64,000 nucleotides of DNA from Propionibacteriaceae bacterium (GTDB lineage: Bacteria > Actinomycetota > Actinomycetes > Propionibacteriales > Propionibacteriaceae): positions 62,001 through 126,000 of the forward strand of contig WRIJ01000004.1 in assembly GCA_009782785.1 (NCBI GenBank), given 5' to 3'. The notes beneath the pieces were generated by a model. That model saw only the letters and a list, made by a program, of their open reading frames with translations. It was not told where the DNA came from and did no database searches. Positions 35,926 through 45,526 of this stretch are shown piece after piece. Within the stretch, counting starts at the first letter, position 1. Each line of letters starts with the position of its first letter. Position numbers and translations under genes: made by a program.

Positions 35926-36396
35926 GGTCATTCTGCGGAGGGCACTTATCCTGTCATTCCGCGGAGGGCCCTTATCTTGTCATTCCGCGGAGCGAAGCGA
36001 CTCGCGGAATCCAGGTAAACGATCAGCCCTGAAGAAGAGTCTGATGGCAATGACTAATCACCGACAGTCACCACCATGGCCAGTGTGATCTCTGGACCCC
36101 TGCGAGTCACTTCGTTCCGCAGGGTGACACCTACTCCGTCATTCCGCGGAGCGAAGCGACTTGGCAGGAATCCAGACTAGTGATTAACCATACAGATGAG
36201 TCTGTGGATCACCGACAGTCACCACCATGGCGAGTGTGATATCTGGACCCTGCGAGACGGTGTTCCTCGCTTCGCTCGTCACCCGTCCGCAGGGTGACGC
36301 CTACTCCGTCATTCCGCGGAGCGCGCTAGCGCGACTCGCAGCGCTCGTCACCCGTCCGCAGGGGTGGGGCAATCTTCCCTCCGCAGGGTGACGCCA
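35926..36396. repeat. Palindromic repeat cluster B
   Basis: Two truncated arms (35926, 35953) and a full arm at 35979-36014 are followed by a spacer and an inverted arm at 36091-36128. The same linker ACCTACTCC leads to an arm at 36138-36175, a spacer with ATGAGTCTGTGG, an inverted and expanded arm at 36242-36298, and nested arm fragments from 36308 to 36396. Cluster B ends 20 bases from the pgi stop codon. Confidence 0.9.
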
Positions 36397-36415
36397 GGAG
36401 GAAGCAGCAGTGTTC

Positions 36416-38086
36416 CTACGCCCGGTTGTCGCGGTAATACCGAATGAGCGCCTGGGTGGAGGGGTCCTGAGCCCCCAGGGCACTCACATCACCTTGGATG
36501 GCTGGGGCAATCTCCATGGCCAACTTCTTCCCCAACTCGACACCCCACTGGTCGAAGGAATCGATCCCCCAGATGATCCCTTGAACGAAGGTGATGTGTT
36601 CGTACAAAGCAATCAACTGCCCAACCACTGAAGGGGTCAACGCAGGAGCAAGAATCGTAGTCGTGGGTCGATTTCCGGGGAACACACGATGAGGCACCAA
36701 CTTTTCAGCAGTACCTTCTGCGCGTACCTCCTCCTCGGTCTTGCCAAACGCCAGAGCTTTCGTCTGCGCGAAACAGTTCGCCAGCAACAACTCGTGGACG
36801 TCCACCTCCCCATCCTTGAGTCCATTGGCAGGCGTGGCCACAGCGATGAAATCCGCCGGGATGATCTGCGTACCTTGATGCAACAGCTGATAGAACGCAT
36901 GCTGACCATTCGTACCTGGCTCTCCGAAATAAACCTCACCCGTATCGAGGTCGACCGGAGACCCGTCGGCTCGTACCTGCTTCCCGTTTGATTCCATGGT
37001 CAACTGCTGGAGGTACGCTGCGAAACGGTGAAGATTTTGGGCGTACGGCAGTACGGCATGACTAGTCATGGAGAGGAAACTGCGATACCACACCCCGAGC
37101 ATGCCCATGAGGACAGGCAGGTTACGATCGAGGGGTTCATCACAGAAATGACGATCAATCGCGTTCATCCCGCCCAAGAATTCTTTAAACCCTTGAGGCC
37201 CGAGCCCGACCACCAGACTCGTACCCACCGCTGAACCCACTGAGTACCGTCCACCAACCCAGTCCCAGAATCCGAAAGCGTTTGCCGGATCGATGCCGAA
37301 AGCTTCCACCTTGTCGAGTGCTGTCGACACGGCCACGAAATGTCTGGCCACTGCCTCTGCGCGAGATTTTTCACTTCCGTCGATGATCCTTTGGGTTTCC
37401 AGGGAGTCCCACAACCACTGGCGGGCTAGGCGCGCATTGGTGAGAGTCTCCAAGGTGGTGAAAGTCTTGGAGACAACGATGAACAGTGTTGTTTCAGGAT
37501 CAAGGTCTGCTGTTGTTTCGGACAAATCCGAAGGATCGATATTAGAGACAAATCGACATTCGATGCCGGGGTTCACGTGCGGTTTCAGAGCCTCGTACAC
37601 CATAGCCGGACCCAGATCCGATCCGCCGATCCCGATGTTCACGATCGTACGAATAGGTCTCGATGACACACCAACCCACGCACCAGTACGTACCTTCTCA
37701 GCAAATCCGTCAACCTCATCCAACACCTGGTGTACATCTTTGATGACATCGTTTCCCTCAATCTCCAGGGTCTCACCACGCGGGCGGCGCAACGCAGTAT
37801 GCAAAACCCGACGATTCTCGGTCACATTGACAATGTCCCCAGCAAACATCGCGTCGCGACGACTCGGCAGATCGATTGCTGAAGCAAGGTCCACTAGTGC
37901 TTTCATGACGCTAGGTGTGGCCAGGTTTTTGGACAGATCAACATGCAGATCACCTGCACTGATGGTCATCTCTGTGACCCTCTTAGTGTCGGTTTCGAAC
38001 CATGCACGAAGGTCCGGATCAAAGGAACGGGCGAGGTCAGCGAGCCTTTGCCAAGCGGGCAAAGACGTGGCATTAGGTGTGCTCAT
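36416..38086 (-). CDS. pgi: Glucose-6-phosphate isomerase
   Basis: Interconverts glucose-6-P and fructose-6-P. 556 aa, the long bacterial form. Signature segments include [18 protein letters not shown] near 171, [28 protein letters not shown] and the active-site region [17 protein letters not shown] near 393. ATG start at 38086. Its 3' end faces repeat cluster B, and it is divergent from the surface-protein gene. No neighbouring pentose-phosphate gene is present. Confidence 0.97.
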   Translation of the reverse strand: MSTPNATSLPAWQRLADLARSFDPDLRAWFETDTKRVTEMTISAGDLHVDLSKNLATPSVMKALVDLASAIDLPSRRDAMFAGDIVNVTENRRVLHTALRRPRGETLEIEGNDVIKDVHQVLDEVDGFAEKVRTGAWVGVSSRPIRTIVNIGIGGSDLGPAMVYEALKPHVNPGIECRFVSNIDPSDLSETTADLDPETTLFIVVSKTFTTLETLTNARLARQWLWDSLETQRIIDGSEKSRAEAVARHFVAVSTALDKVEAFGIDPANAFGFWDWVGGRYSVGSAVGTSLVVGLGPQGFKEFLGGMNAIDRHFCDEPLDRNLPVLMGMLGVWYRSFLSMTSHAVLPYAQNLHRFAAYLQQLTMESNGKQVRADGSPVDLDTGEVYFGEPGTNGQHAFYQLLHQGTQIIPADFIAVATPANGLKDGEVDVHELLLANCFAQTKALAFGKTEEEVRAEGTAEKLVPHRVFPGNRPTTTILAPALTPSVVGQLIALYEHITFVQGIIWGIDSFDQWGVELGKKLAMEIAPAIQGDVSALGAQDPSTQALIRYYRDNRA

Positions 38087-38207
38087 GGACTCACTCTAGT
38101 CCTTGCGAGTACACTAATTCCCAATCAGAGTGGTGAAAACATCGTTGTTGCTCGACAATAGAGGGGATGAGGGGCGACAATGTCACCGATTCGCGATGGA
38201 GGTAGGT

Positions 38208-39011
38208 GTGAAACAATTCGGCGCAGCTATGGCGACGCTTGGTTTTGCCGTGGCATGCCTGAGTACCCTCCTCTGGGGTGTTGATGGCCCATGGGCGAAT
38301 GCGGATCCTGATCCTGACCCAACCGCCACGGAGACAACAACTGCACCGCCATCACCTCCACCACCGCCAAAGAAGACAGCTACAGCACTGTCGTTGTCGG
38401 TGAGTCCATCATCGACTCCCGCTGGTGGGTCGCTGACTGTGTCGGGCACTCTCACAGCAGGGGGCAAGGCAGTGAAGTCAGCGTCGGTGAGTTTGTCTAT
38501 TAGTTATGGGCAGATCACCTCAAATGCATACACCGATTCGAAGGGAGCTTTCACTGCCACAGGTTTCATCCCTATCGACGATGGTTTTCCGGCGAGTTTT
38601 ACTGTGACAGCCTCCTATGGCGGCGACGGTGTCTACACCGGTTCCCAAGCCACAGCTAAAGGGTCGATCCAGGCAGCCGCCCAGCTTCCCACTGTTGATA
38701 CCAGTGATCCGAGTGTTGAACCCACAACAGTCCAAACCTATGTTGTACGTACGGATGTTGGTCCTGTCGACGGGACGTATACTGCTCCAAGTGCGAGTAG
38801 CTCTGCTGGTGCCACCAAGGGTTCTTCCAAGCATGTGATGCTCATCGAAATCGTATTCCTTGTCGTGGCTTTTGTTGCCATCGCAGTGCTCTTGGTTGTG
38901 GGCATTGTTTCCCATGGTACGAAGTCTTTGACCGGTGGTGAGCGCCGTGGTTTCGGATCAGATTTTGGCAAGGATGGCACCCCTCCCGTCAAGGAGATCC
39001 CCTCGGCATAA
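38208..39011 (+). CDS. Surface protein with Ig-like domain and C-terminal membrane anchor
   Basis: About 267 aa. A signal peptide (MATLGFAVACLSTLL) leads to a Pro/Thr stalk. One bacterial Ig-like beta-sandwich follows (ATALSLSVSPSSTPAGGSLT to YGGDGVYTGSQATAKGSI), of the type seen in adhesins. The C-terminus has a helix (IVFLVVAFVAIAVLLVVGIVSHG) and a basic cytoplasmic tail. GTG 38208 is chosen because GGAGGTAGGT lies directly before it; ATG 38196 is an alternative and the upstream open frame is unlikely. The function is unknown; it lies next to the ribosomal operon. Confidence 0.8.
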   Translation: MKQFGAAMATLGFAVACLSTLLWGVDGPWANADPDPDPTATETTTAPPSPPPPPKKTATALSLSVSPSSTPAGGSLTVSGTLTAGGKAVKSASVSLSISYGQITSNAYTDSKGAFTATGFIPIDDGFPASFTVTASYGGDGVYTGSQATAKGSIQAAAQLPTVDTSDPSVEPTTVQTYVVRTDVGPVDGTYTAPSASSSAGATKGSSKHVMLIEIVFLVVAFVAIAVLLVVGIVSHGTKSLTGGERRGFGSDFGKDGTPPVKEIPSA

Positions 39012-39045
39012 CCTGCTTTGCGGGATATAAATCGCCTGTTCATGT

Positions 39046-39125
39046 GACAACTCATCAGTGGATGAAGTAGAATCGCTCCTCGGTGCTCACGCACCATCCT
39101 CTCCTGCTGCGGGACCTCCCCGTAG
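39046..39125 (+). promoter_or_regulatory. rpsF operon promoter and structured leader
   Basis: GTGACA (39046-39051) and TAGAAT (39068-39073), 16-base spacer, predict a start near 39080. The leader then holds two hairpins: GGTGC/GCACC at 39082-39095, and CTGCGGG/CCCGTAG with loop ACCTC at 39107-39125. The position fits an S6:S18-type autoregulatory leader, but the known consensus was not verified. Confidence 0.45.
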
Positions 39126-39151
39126 CCGAAAGTCCAAAGGAGACCACGCTG

Positions 39152-39484
39152 ATGCGTAGCTATGAAATCATGGTCATTCTTGATCCTGAGATTGATGATC
39201 GCCAAATCGAGGGCGTCATTGATGATCACCTGAAACCAGTCACCAAAGCTGGTGGAACAATCACCAACATCGACATCTGGGGTCGGCGTCGTCTCGCGTA
39301 CGAGATTAAGAAAAAGTCTGAAGCGACCTATGTCGTGATCAATCTTGATGCGGAATCGGACGTCATTAAAGAACTCGACCGCCGTATGAGCATCGATGAA
39401 AAGGTGTTGCGTACGAAGGTTATCCGTCCAGAATTGCATGCGAAGAAAGCCAAGAAAATAGCCGGGACGAAGAAGGCTGCATAA
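39152..39484 (+). CDS. rpsF: 30S ribosomal protein S6
   Basis: Small-subunit protein that pairs with S18 at the platform. 110 aa beginning MRSYEIMVILDPEIDD, with the conserved RRLAYEIKKKSEATYVVI strand region and a Lys-rich tail. ATG 39152 follows AAGGAGACC; the 23 upstream codons of the open frame cover the leader and are not part of the protein. First gene of rpsF-ssb-rpsR-rplI. Confidence 0.97.
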   Translation: MRSYEIMVILDPEIDDRQIEGVIDDHLKPVTKAGGTITNIDIWGRRRLAYEIKKKSEATYVVINLDAESDVIKELDRRMSIDEKVLRTKVIRPELHAKKAKKIAGTKKAA

Positions 39485-39541
39485 TCCTCATGTCAGAGGG
39501 TTGAGTTAACCTGAGTTCATCTCAATATTAAGGATTAGAAA

Positions 39542-40018
39542 ATGGCAGGCGATACTATCATCACTCTCGTCGGGAATCTCACCGACGATCCTGTGTTGCG
39601 GTTCACTCCCTCAGGGGCAGCCGTAGCAAACTTCACCGTGGCATCGACACCACGTTCCTTCGATCGGGCAACTAACGAATGGAAAGATGGCGATGCAATG
39701 TTCATCAACTGCTCAGTATGGCGTCAGGTGGCAGAAAATGTTACAGAGTCGTTGAGCAAGGGGATGAGGGTCATTGTCCAAGGGCGGCTCAAGTCCCGCT
39801 CCTACGAAACCCAGACAGGCGAACGTCGTACTGTCTTCGAAGTCGATGTGGACGAAATTGGTCCGGCTTTGCGCTATTCCACAGCCAAAGTCACCCGCAA
39901 TCCGTCCACGTCGAACCAGTCAGGTTCTGCTGGGTGGTCACAGCCCGCACCGAGCGAGCCAGCGGCTCCAGCAAACGATCCGTGGGCTAATGCTCAGTCT
40001 GAGGACCCACCGTTCTAA
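39542..40018 (+). CDS. ssb: Single-stranded DNA-binding protein
   Basis: 158-aa tetrameric ssDNA-binding protein for replication and repair. OB-fold signature [32 protein letters not shown], then [38 protein letters not shown] in sequence order. The C-terminus is Pro/Ala-rich and ends in the acidic tip SEDPPF that recruits partner proteins. It lies between rpsF and rpsR, as in most bacteria. Confidence 0.97.
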   Translation: MAGDTIITLVGNLTDDPVLRFTPSGAAVANFTVASTPRSFDRATNEWKDGDAMFINCSVWRQVAENVTESLSKGMRVIVQGRLKSRSYETQTGERRTVFEVDVDEIGPALRYSTAKVTRNPSTSNQSGSAGWSQPAPSEPAAPANDPWANAQSEDPPF

Positions 40019-40099
40019 CCACTCATCCACATGGTGCCTCCACTTGGGGCACCAGGCACATTCCGGCATACAGCCGGGCTCAAGAAAGGGAGCACCACA

Positions 40100-40333
40100 A
40101 TGGCCGCACGTAAGCCAATCATGAAGAAGAAGGTCATCCCGGTGAAAACTATTCACCTCGGTGAGATCGACTACAAAGACATCACTCTTCTTCGCAAATT
40201 CATCTCGGACCGTGGCAAGATCCGCTCACGGCGTGTCACAGGGCTCACAGTCCAAGATCAACGCAAAGTCGCCGAGGCTATCAAGAATGCCCGTGAAGTT
40301 GCTCTGTTGCCCTATGCAAGTTCGGGCCGGTAA
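40100..40333 (+). CDS. rpsR: 30S ribosomal protein S18, cysteine-free form
   Basis: 77 aa, with the S18 core [19 protein letters not shown] and [15 protein letters not shown]. All Cys residues of the zinc-binding form are missing: the usual CxxC region reads [14 protein letters not shown], and the downstream GNC is GLT. This is a C-minus, zinc-independent S18, yet it sits in the standard rpsF-ssb-rpsR-rplI operon. ATG 40100 follows AAGAAAGGGAG. Confidence 0.96.
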   Translation: MAARKPIMKKKVIPVKTIHLGEIDYKDITLLRKFISDRGKIRSRRVTGLTVQDQRKVAEAIKNAREVALLPYASSGR

Positions 40334-40344
40334 GGGGAATTGAT

Positions 40345-40791
40345 ATGAAACTCATTTTGACTACTGAGATCCCCAAGCTCGGGGTTGCCGGGGACATTGT
40401 GGACGTACGCTCAGGGTATGGCCGCAACTTCCTGCTACCTCAAGGCCATGCCATTGCTTGGACGAGGGGTGCTGAGAAACAGATCGAGGGCATCAAGCGC
40501 GCTCGTGATGCACGAGAGATCCGTGGCGTGGATCATGCCAATGAACTGCGTACCCAATTGGAAGGGTTGACTGTTTCTATCAAGGCGCGAGCTGGTGAGG
40601 CAGGTACGCTCTTTGGTGCGGTGACACCGACTGGACTGGCCCAAGCTATTAAAGCTGCTGGTGGACCGGCTCTTGATAAGCGCAGCATCTCTGTGGTGAA
40701 ACCCATTAAGACCCTCGGCAATCACACTATTGCAGTCAAGCTCCACGACGCGGTCACTGCCCATGTTCCAGTGGAAGTAGTGAACGCTTAG
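40345..40791 (+). CDS. rplI: 50S ribosomal protein L9
   Basis: Large-subunit protein, 148 aa. The N-terminal domain MKLILTTEIPKLGVAGDIVD and GYGRNFLLPQGHAIAWT is typical; a long helix and a C-terminal domain (GTLFGAVTPTGLAQAIKAAG) follow. It starts 11 bases after rpsR and ends 2 bases before cca, so the nucleotidyltransferase is probably on the same transcript. Confidence 0.97.
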   Translation: MKLILTTEIPKLGVAGDIVDVRSGYGRNFLLPQGHAIAWTRGAEKQIEGIKRARDAREIRGVDHANELRTQLEGLTVSIKARAGEAGTLFGAVTPTGLAQAIKAAGGPALDKRSISVVKPIKTLGNHTIAVKLHDAVTAHVPVEVVNA

Positions 40792-40793
40792 AC

Positions 40794-42197
40794 ATGGACT
40801 TGTCATTCGCTCGGGCGGTGACTGAGCCTTTGGTTCACGCCTTCACCCAAGCAGGGCACTCGCTCTATCTTGTGGGAGGCTCAGTTCGCGATGCCATCCT
40901 CGGTATTGATTCTGAGGACCTAGATTTCACCACCTCGGCGCGCCCCGATGAGATCGAGTCGATTCTTTCACGCCTTGGTGGCCCCATCTGGGATATGGGT
41001 CGCGACTTTGGAACCATTGGTACGATCCTTCGCGATCAAAATGAGCAGTGGCGTATCGAGATCACCACTTTCCGAGCTGATGCCTACTTGGAGGATTCCC
41101 GCAAGCCAGTTGTGAAGTTCGGTGATCGGATCGAAGATGACCTCATTCGCCGTGATTTCACGATCAATGCGATGGCTGTGGATATGACTGACGGGTCACT
41201 GGTCGACCCCTACCGCGGTCAGGTTGATCTGTTGGAAGAAGTGCTGCGTACCCCTTCAACCCCGGAGATTTCGTTTACTGATGATCCTTTACGGATGATG
41301 AGAGCTGCGCGTTTCGCTGCGCGTTTTGGTTTCCGCCCCGTACCAGAAATCATTGCTGCCATGATGGCCATGACGGATCGGTTGGCCATTGTGTCACGGG
41401 AGAGGATCCGTGATGAGTTGTCGAAACTGCTGCTGACTGATACTCCACGTGTGGGGATAGATATTCTTGTACGCACTGGTCTCGCTGACCAATTCCTTCC
41501 TGAGCTGTCGGCTATGAAACTTGAAGTTGATGAGCATCACCATCACAAGGACGTCTATGAGCATTCTTTGACGGTCCTTGATCAAGCTATTGCTCTTGAA
41601 AAGCAGCGCAACCATTCCCCTGACATTGTTAATCGTCTCGCAGCTCTGCTTCACGACATTGGCAAACCGAAGACGAAACGTCTCGAACCTGGTGGCAAAG
41701 TGAGTTTTTATCACCATGATGTGGTGGGGGCCAAGATGGCCCGAACCCGGTTGGCCGAGTTGAAATACCCTAAAGAAGTCATCGAATCAGTGAGCGAGTT
41801 GATTGGTTTACACCTGCGGTTCCATGGGTACGGTGAAGGGCAGTGGACTGATTCAGCAGTACGCCGTTATGTTCGTGATGCTGGCCAGGAGCTGGAACGT
41901 CTCCATATTCTGACGCGCTCTGATTGTACGACCCGTATCCGCGCGAAAGCTGATCGACTCAGGCGAGCATACGAAGAGTTGGAATGGCGCATCGATGAGT
42001 TAGCAGCTCAAGAGGAACTTGATGCTATCCGTCCCGATCTGGATGGTAACCAAATCATGGAGATTCTCGATATTGGCCCTGGGCGTGAGGTCGGATTGGC
42101 GTACTCCTATTTATTGGAGCGTCGACTGGATCGCGGGCCGGTCAGTGTGGAAGAAGCAACCGCAGAATTACGTACGTGGTGGGAGGCTCAGCAGTAG
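40794..42197 (+). CDS. cca: CCA tRNA nucleotidyltransferase
   Basis: Adds or repairs the 3' CCA end of tRNAs. 467 aa. The nucleotidyltransferase head has GGSVRDAILG (28-37) and the metal-binding DLD at 42-44, the RRDFTINAMA motif, and a tRNA-binding middle part. A C-terminal HD domain follows (LLHDIGKPKTK near 283), as in actinobacterial enzymes of this class. ATG lies 2 bases after the rplI stop. Its 3' end overlaps the convergent HAD gene by 30 bases. Confidence 0.95.
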   Translation: MDLSFARAVTEPLVHAFTQAGHSLYLVGGSVRDAILGIDSEDLDFTTSARPDEIESILSRLGGPIWDMGRDFGTIGTILRDQNEQWRIEITTFRADAYLEDSRKPVVKFGDRIEDDLIRRDFTINAMAVDMTDGSLVDPYRGQVDLLEEVLRTPSTPEISFTDDPLRMMRAARFAARFGFRPVPEIIAAMMAMTDRLAIVSRERIRDELSKLLLTDTPRVGIDILVRTGLADQFLPELSAMKLEVDEHHHHKDVYEHSLTVLDQAIALEKQRNHSPDIVNRLAALLHDIGKPKTKRLEPGGKVSFYHHDVVGAKMARTRLAELKYPKEVIESVSELIGLHLRFHGYGEGQWTDSAVRRYVRDAGQELERLHILTRSDCTTRIRAKADRLRRAYEELEWRIDELAAQEELDAIRPDLDGNQIMEILDIGPGREVGLAYSYLLERRLDRGPVSVEEATAELRTWWEAQQ

Positions 42198-42833
42198 AGC
42201 CCGCAACTCGTCAACGCTGGTCACTAGCGCTGTGGAATTGACCTCAGCGAGTGCTTCACTAGTTCTTGCACCCCAGGTTACCCCAATGGAATCCATTCCA
42301 GCTGCTTGTGCGGCTCGGATATCCACCACAGCATCCCCAATATAAACAGCCTCCTGAGGTTGGATATCCAGGATGCGACATGCTGCGAGCAGCGGTTCGG
42401 GGTTGGGTTTGTGCAATTTCGTGTCTTCAGCGCTCACTAGTAGCGGCATGAGGGGAGTCATGTCAGCAAGGTCGAGACACCAAAGGGCTGGGTCACGTCG
42501 TTTAGAAGTGACTGCTCCGAGGCGTACTCTTGAATGATGGAGTTCTTGAAGAAGGTCAAGAACCCCGTCGTACTGCTTCAACAGTAGTGGAGTATGTGTG
42601 TAGTTCCAGTCCATGTAGGCATCCATGAGCTCCTGGGATTTCTCTGGGTTCAGCGTCTCAAAGGCTTCGATGAGCGGTCGACCAATCCAGGTACGAATTT
42701 CAGCTTCGTCACCTTGTTCACCAAGAACCACCCCAAGAGCGTACTGATAGGACGCGACGATGAGATCAATCGTGTTGATGAGAGTCCCATCGATATCGAA
42801 CAGGACAACGGGCCACCTGGGTGAAGAGTTCAC
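42168..42833 (-). CDS. HAD-family phosphatase (phosphoglycolate phosphatase-like)
   Basis: 221-aa hydrolase with HAD motif I DIDGTLIN (nucleophile Asp13, acid Asp15), motif II around LGAVTSKRRD, and motif IV VYIGDAVVDIRAAQAAG. The helical cap between is that of Gph/PpaX-type phosphatases acting on phosphoglycolate or pyrophosphate; the true substrate is unknown. GTG start 3 bases after the lemA stop, so lemA and this gene form an operon. Confidence 0.9.
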   Translation of the reverse strand: MNSSPRWPVVLFDIDGTLINTIDLIVASYQYALGVVLGEQGDEAEIRTWIGRPLIEAFETLNPEKSQELMDAYMDWNYTHTPLLLKQYDGVLDLLQELHHSRVRLGAVTSKRRDPALWCLDLADMTPLMPLLVSAEDTKLHKPNPEPLLAACRILDIQPQEAVYIGDAVVDIRAAQAAGMDSIGVTWGARTSEALAEVNSTALVTSVDELRALLLSLPPRT

Positions 42834-42836
42834 CTG

Positions 42837-43649
42837 CTATTTATCTTTGACCTTGGACGATTGGGAGAAATCCGGCTGAGCATAGTCACCAGCTGGTGCT
42901 GGAGTGTCCGGGAAAGGATCAGCAACCTGAGTGGGGATCGCGGGAGTCTCGAGAGCTACCTCTCCAGAAAGGGTTTCGCCAAGTGCAGGGGTTTCGAGTA
43001 CGCCTGCAGCAGTCTCGACTACAGGTGCAGTGGCAGGTGCCGCGCTAGGGGAGAAGTCGACTACAGGATTCTGGCGGATTCCGGGATCTTGGATCTGGAA
43101 ATACTGTGCCTTTTTGAAACGCCCACCTGCAATCAGCGAGTTCGGGAAGGATTCAATGAGAGTGTTGAAGCTTCCCACATTGGCGTTGTAGTACTTGCGT
43201 GAGTTGGCGATGCGCGATTCGATCTCACTGAGTTCACTTTGGAGCTTGAGGAAGTTTTCGTTGGCCCGCAGTTCAGGATATTTCTCGACAGTCACATTGA
43301 CGAGATTCTGCAACTGGGAGGTCAGTTGCTCTTCGACCTGTGCGCGTTGTGCGGGACTAGCATTCGAACCGGCTAGAGCAGCAGCCTGGTTGCGTAAGCC
43401 AATGACAGATTCGAGGGTTTCTTTCTCGTGAGCGGTTGCTCCCTTGATCGTATTGACCAGGTTAGGGATGAGGTCATAGCGGCGGTTGAGTTCCACATCG
43501 ATCTGGTTCCAGGACTCTTCGACGAGGTTCTTTCCTCTCACCATCTTGTTGTAGACCCCGATGATCCACCCCACGAGCAGAACAGCGAGAACGATCAGCA
43601 CAATAAGAATGGTGAGAATATTTGTCCCGAAAGAGAGAAGGGTTAGCAT
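42837..43649 (-). CDS. LemA family membrane protein
   Basis: 270 aa. One N-terminal transmembrane helix (ILTILIVLIVLAVLLVGWIIG), then the conserved LemA helical domain: VYNKMVRGKNLVEESWNQID, RRYDLIPNLVNTIKGATAHE, and NSRKYYNANVGSFNTLIESFPNS. The C-terminal 75 residues are Ala/Pro/Glu-rich and disordered. LemA proteins are widespread with no firm function. The usual partner (a TPM-domain protein) is not next to it here. Confidence 0.94.
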   Translation of the reverse strand: MLTLLSFGTNILTILIVLIVLAVLLVGWIIGVYNKMVRGKNLVEESWNQIDVELNRRYDLIPNLVNTIKGATAHEKETLESVIGLRNQAAALAGSNASPAQRAQVEEQLTSQLQNLVNVTVEKYPELRANENFLKLQSELSEIESRIANSRKYYNANVGSFNTLIESFPNSLIAGGRFKKAQYFQIQDPGIRQNPVVDFSPSAAPATAPVVETAAGVLETPALGETLSGEVALETPAIPTQVADPFPDTPAPAGDYAQPDFSQSSKVKDK

Positions 43650-43814
43650 GACAGGCTCCTTGATGACGAAGGTACGGTCAGTCTAGCTGAAAGCACTGTG
43701 CCCAGTACGGCCATGTCCCGCACACTGGGGAACGAGGTGGGACGTGATCGGTCGAATAGTGTGATCCGCTTCGCAGACGTGGGCGGTGGTAGATGCTATG
43801 GCACCCCCTTCCCG

Positions 43815-43917
43815 GTCATTCCGCGGAGCGCGCTAGCACGTCCCTATTTCGTCATTCTGCGGAGCACTGCGAGTCGCGGAGCCTGCTAGGGCGACTCGCA
43901 GTGCTCCGCAGGGTGAC
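43815..43917. repeat. Palindromic repeat copies upstream of cydA1
   Basis: A truncated arm GTCATTCCGCGG (43815) is followed by an expanded arm at 43851-43917. That arm runs from GTCATTCTGCGGAGCACTGC to GCAGTGCTCCGCAGGGTGAC and has a long stem (GGAGCACTGCGAGTCGC with GCGACTCGCAGTGCTCC). The rest of the 43650-43960 gap holds nothing recognisable. Confidence 0.85.
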
Positions 43918-43959
43918 ATGGTTGGTGGCGGGTGTGGTTGTCACCTGGCGGGATAGCGA

Positions 43960-43986
43960 TTGCATTACCGTGAGGAACCTAATAAG
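43960..43986 (+). promoter_or_regulatory. Promoter of the first cyd operon
   Basis: TTGCAT (43960-43965) and AATAAG (43981-43986) lie just before the cydA1 ATG at 43996. The same block, with identical spacing, precedes cydA2. The start point would fall only 2-4 bases before the ATG, and there is no ribosome binding site, so the mRNA is probably leaderless. Confidence 0.55.
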
Positions 43987-43995
43987 TTTCAGTGT

Positions 43996-45513
43996 ATGAC
44001 AGATACCATGGCCAGGTGGCAGTTTGGCATCACAACGGTCTACCACTACTTGTTCGTACCTTTGACGATTTCTTTGAGTGTGTTGACTGCGGTGCTCCAG
44101 ACCATCTGGAACAAAACAGGCAATGACACCTATCTCCGGTTGACGAAGTTCTTTGGACGTTTGTTCCTGATCAACTTCGCCATGGGGGTGGTGACAGGGA
44201 TCGTCCAAGAGTTTCAGTTTGGGATGAATTGGTCAGAGTATTCCCGTTTCGTTGGAGACATTTTCGGGGCTCCTTTAGCCCTGGAAGCTCTGATTGCTTT
44301 CTTCCTCGAATCCACCTTCCTAGGAATCTGGATTTTCGGGTGGGATCGCCTCTCCAAGAAAGCCCATCTGGTTACTATTTGGTTGGGAGCTGCGGGCACC
44401 TTCCTTTCGTCTATCTTTATCGTCGCAGCTAATGCCTGGATGCAGAATCCGAGCGGCGCATGGTTCAACCCTGACACTCATCGTGCTGAACTTAACGGTG
44501 TTCGCGGTTTTGGTGAAGTTCTGCTGAACCCTGTGTTCCTCACCCAGTGGCCTCACACGATTGCTACCTCTTTCATGGTTGGTGGTGGGTTCATAGCAGG
44601 AATAGCGTTCTATCTGCTCATCAAGAAAACTAAACAGGAGGCCCCGAGCACTGACCTTGTTGCGTACGCCAAGAGTGTGAAACTGGGCGCTTGGGTTCTC
44701 ATCATCGCTGGTGCAGCAACGATCATCACTGGGGACTTTTTGGGCAAAACCATGGTGACAACACAACCGATGAAGATGGCTGCTGCTGAACACATCCTCA
44801 CCAGCAAGGATGGTGGCGAGAGTGTTGGTTTCCAGATTATTCCTGGTGTTCCGGTCTTCCCTGGAATGGTCAACTTTCTGTACGGCACACCAGTGGTTCC
44901 AGATATGGAAACGATCGCAGCGGAACAATTCAGTCGTGAGGGCTTTCAGCATTGGAATCGATCCGAGGGCGTGTGGGCCCCAGGTGTTCCACTCCAGTAC
45001 GGAAGGGTGAGCGCATATGATCAATTGAAGGATCGTGTCACCAATCTCCCTGAGGACTTTCTGCCTGATGGTTATTCCACCACACCGAGTGTTCCCCTGG
45101 CTTTCTGGAGTTTCCGTCTCATGATGGGTTTGGGTTTCTTAGCTATTGCTGGTGGTGTCGTACTGCTTGTTGTGACACGTGGGGCGAGGACCCCTCGTCC
45201 GGCCTGGTACTGGACAGCCCTCAGCATCGCTCTTCCACTCCTACCCTTGTTGGGGAATACGTGTGGGTGGATTTTTTCTGAAATGGCTCGCCAACCGTGG
45301 ATTGTCAACGGCGTGATGCCCACCATCCAAGGTGTCTCACCTTTTGTGGGTACGGGACCGGTCGTACTGTCACTCGTGACGTACACCGTTATATATGGTG
45401 CACTCGCGGTTGTTGAGGTGGGCTTGATGTTGAAGTACATCCGTATGGGCCTTCCACAGGTCACTGAGGTAACCATCAAAGATGAGGGCGAAGAGCTCTC
45501 TTTCGCGTACTAA
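43996..45513 (+). CDS. cydA: Cytochrome bd oxidase subunit I, copy 1
   Basis: Quinol-oxidising, heme-bearing subunit of cytochrome bd. 505 aa with about nine helices. The b595-type heme ligand His17 in TTVYHYLFVPLT, the His in LTQWPHTIATSF, and the Met of SEMARQPW (the GRQPW-like motif) are present. The quinol loop (PVVPDMETIAAEQFSREGFQHW) is short compared with copy 2. ATG 43996 is chosen over the longer open frame because copy 2 starts at the same place relative to the promoter. It is followed by cydB copy 1. Confidence 0.95.
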   Translation: MTDTMARWQFGITTVYHYLFVPLTISLSVLTAVLQTIWNKTGNDTYLRLTKFFGRLFLINFAMGVVTGIVQEFQFGMNWSEYSRFVGDIFGAPLALEALIAFFLESTFLGIWIFGWDRLSKKAHLVTIWLGAAGTFLSSIFIVAANAWMQNPSGAWFNPDTHRAELNGVRGFGEVLLNPVFLTQWPHTIATSFMVGGGFIAGIAFYLLIKKTKQEAPSTDLVAYAKSVKLGAWVLIIAGAATIITGDFLGKTMVTTQPMKMAAAEHILTSKDGGESVGFQIIPGVPVFPGMVNFLYGTPVVPDMETIAAEQFSREGFQHWNRSEGVWAPGVPLQYGRVSAYDQLKDRVTNLPEDFLPDGYSTTPSVPLAFWSFRLMMGLGFLAIAGGVVLLVVTRGARTPRPAWYWTALSIALPLLPLLGNTCGWIFSEMARQPWIVNGVMPTIQGVSPFVGTGPVVLSLVTYTVIYGALAVVEVGLMLKYIRMGLPQVTEVTIKDEGEELSFAY

Positions 45514-45526
45514 GACGGGAGTGACC

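Noticed and set aside
35226-36396. Possible CRISPR array
   Set aside because: Repeats alternate in orientation, vary in length, and the spacers are similar to one another. No cas gene is present. This is a palindromic repeat family.
43960-45482. Longer starts for cydA1 (43960) and cydB1 (45482)
   Set aside because: The cydA1 extension covers the promoter, and the cydB1 extension overlaps the end of cydA1. The paralogous copy 2 genes start at the shorter positions.
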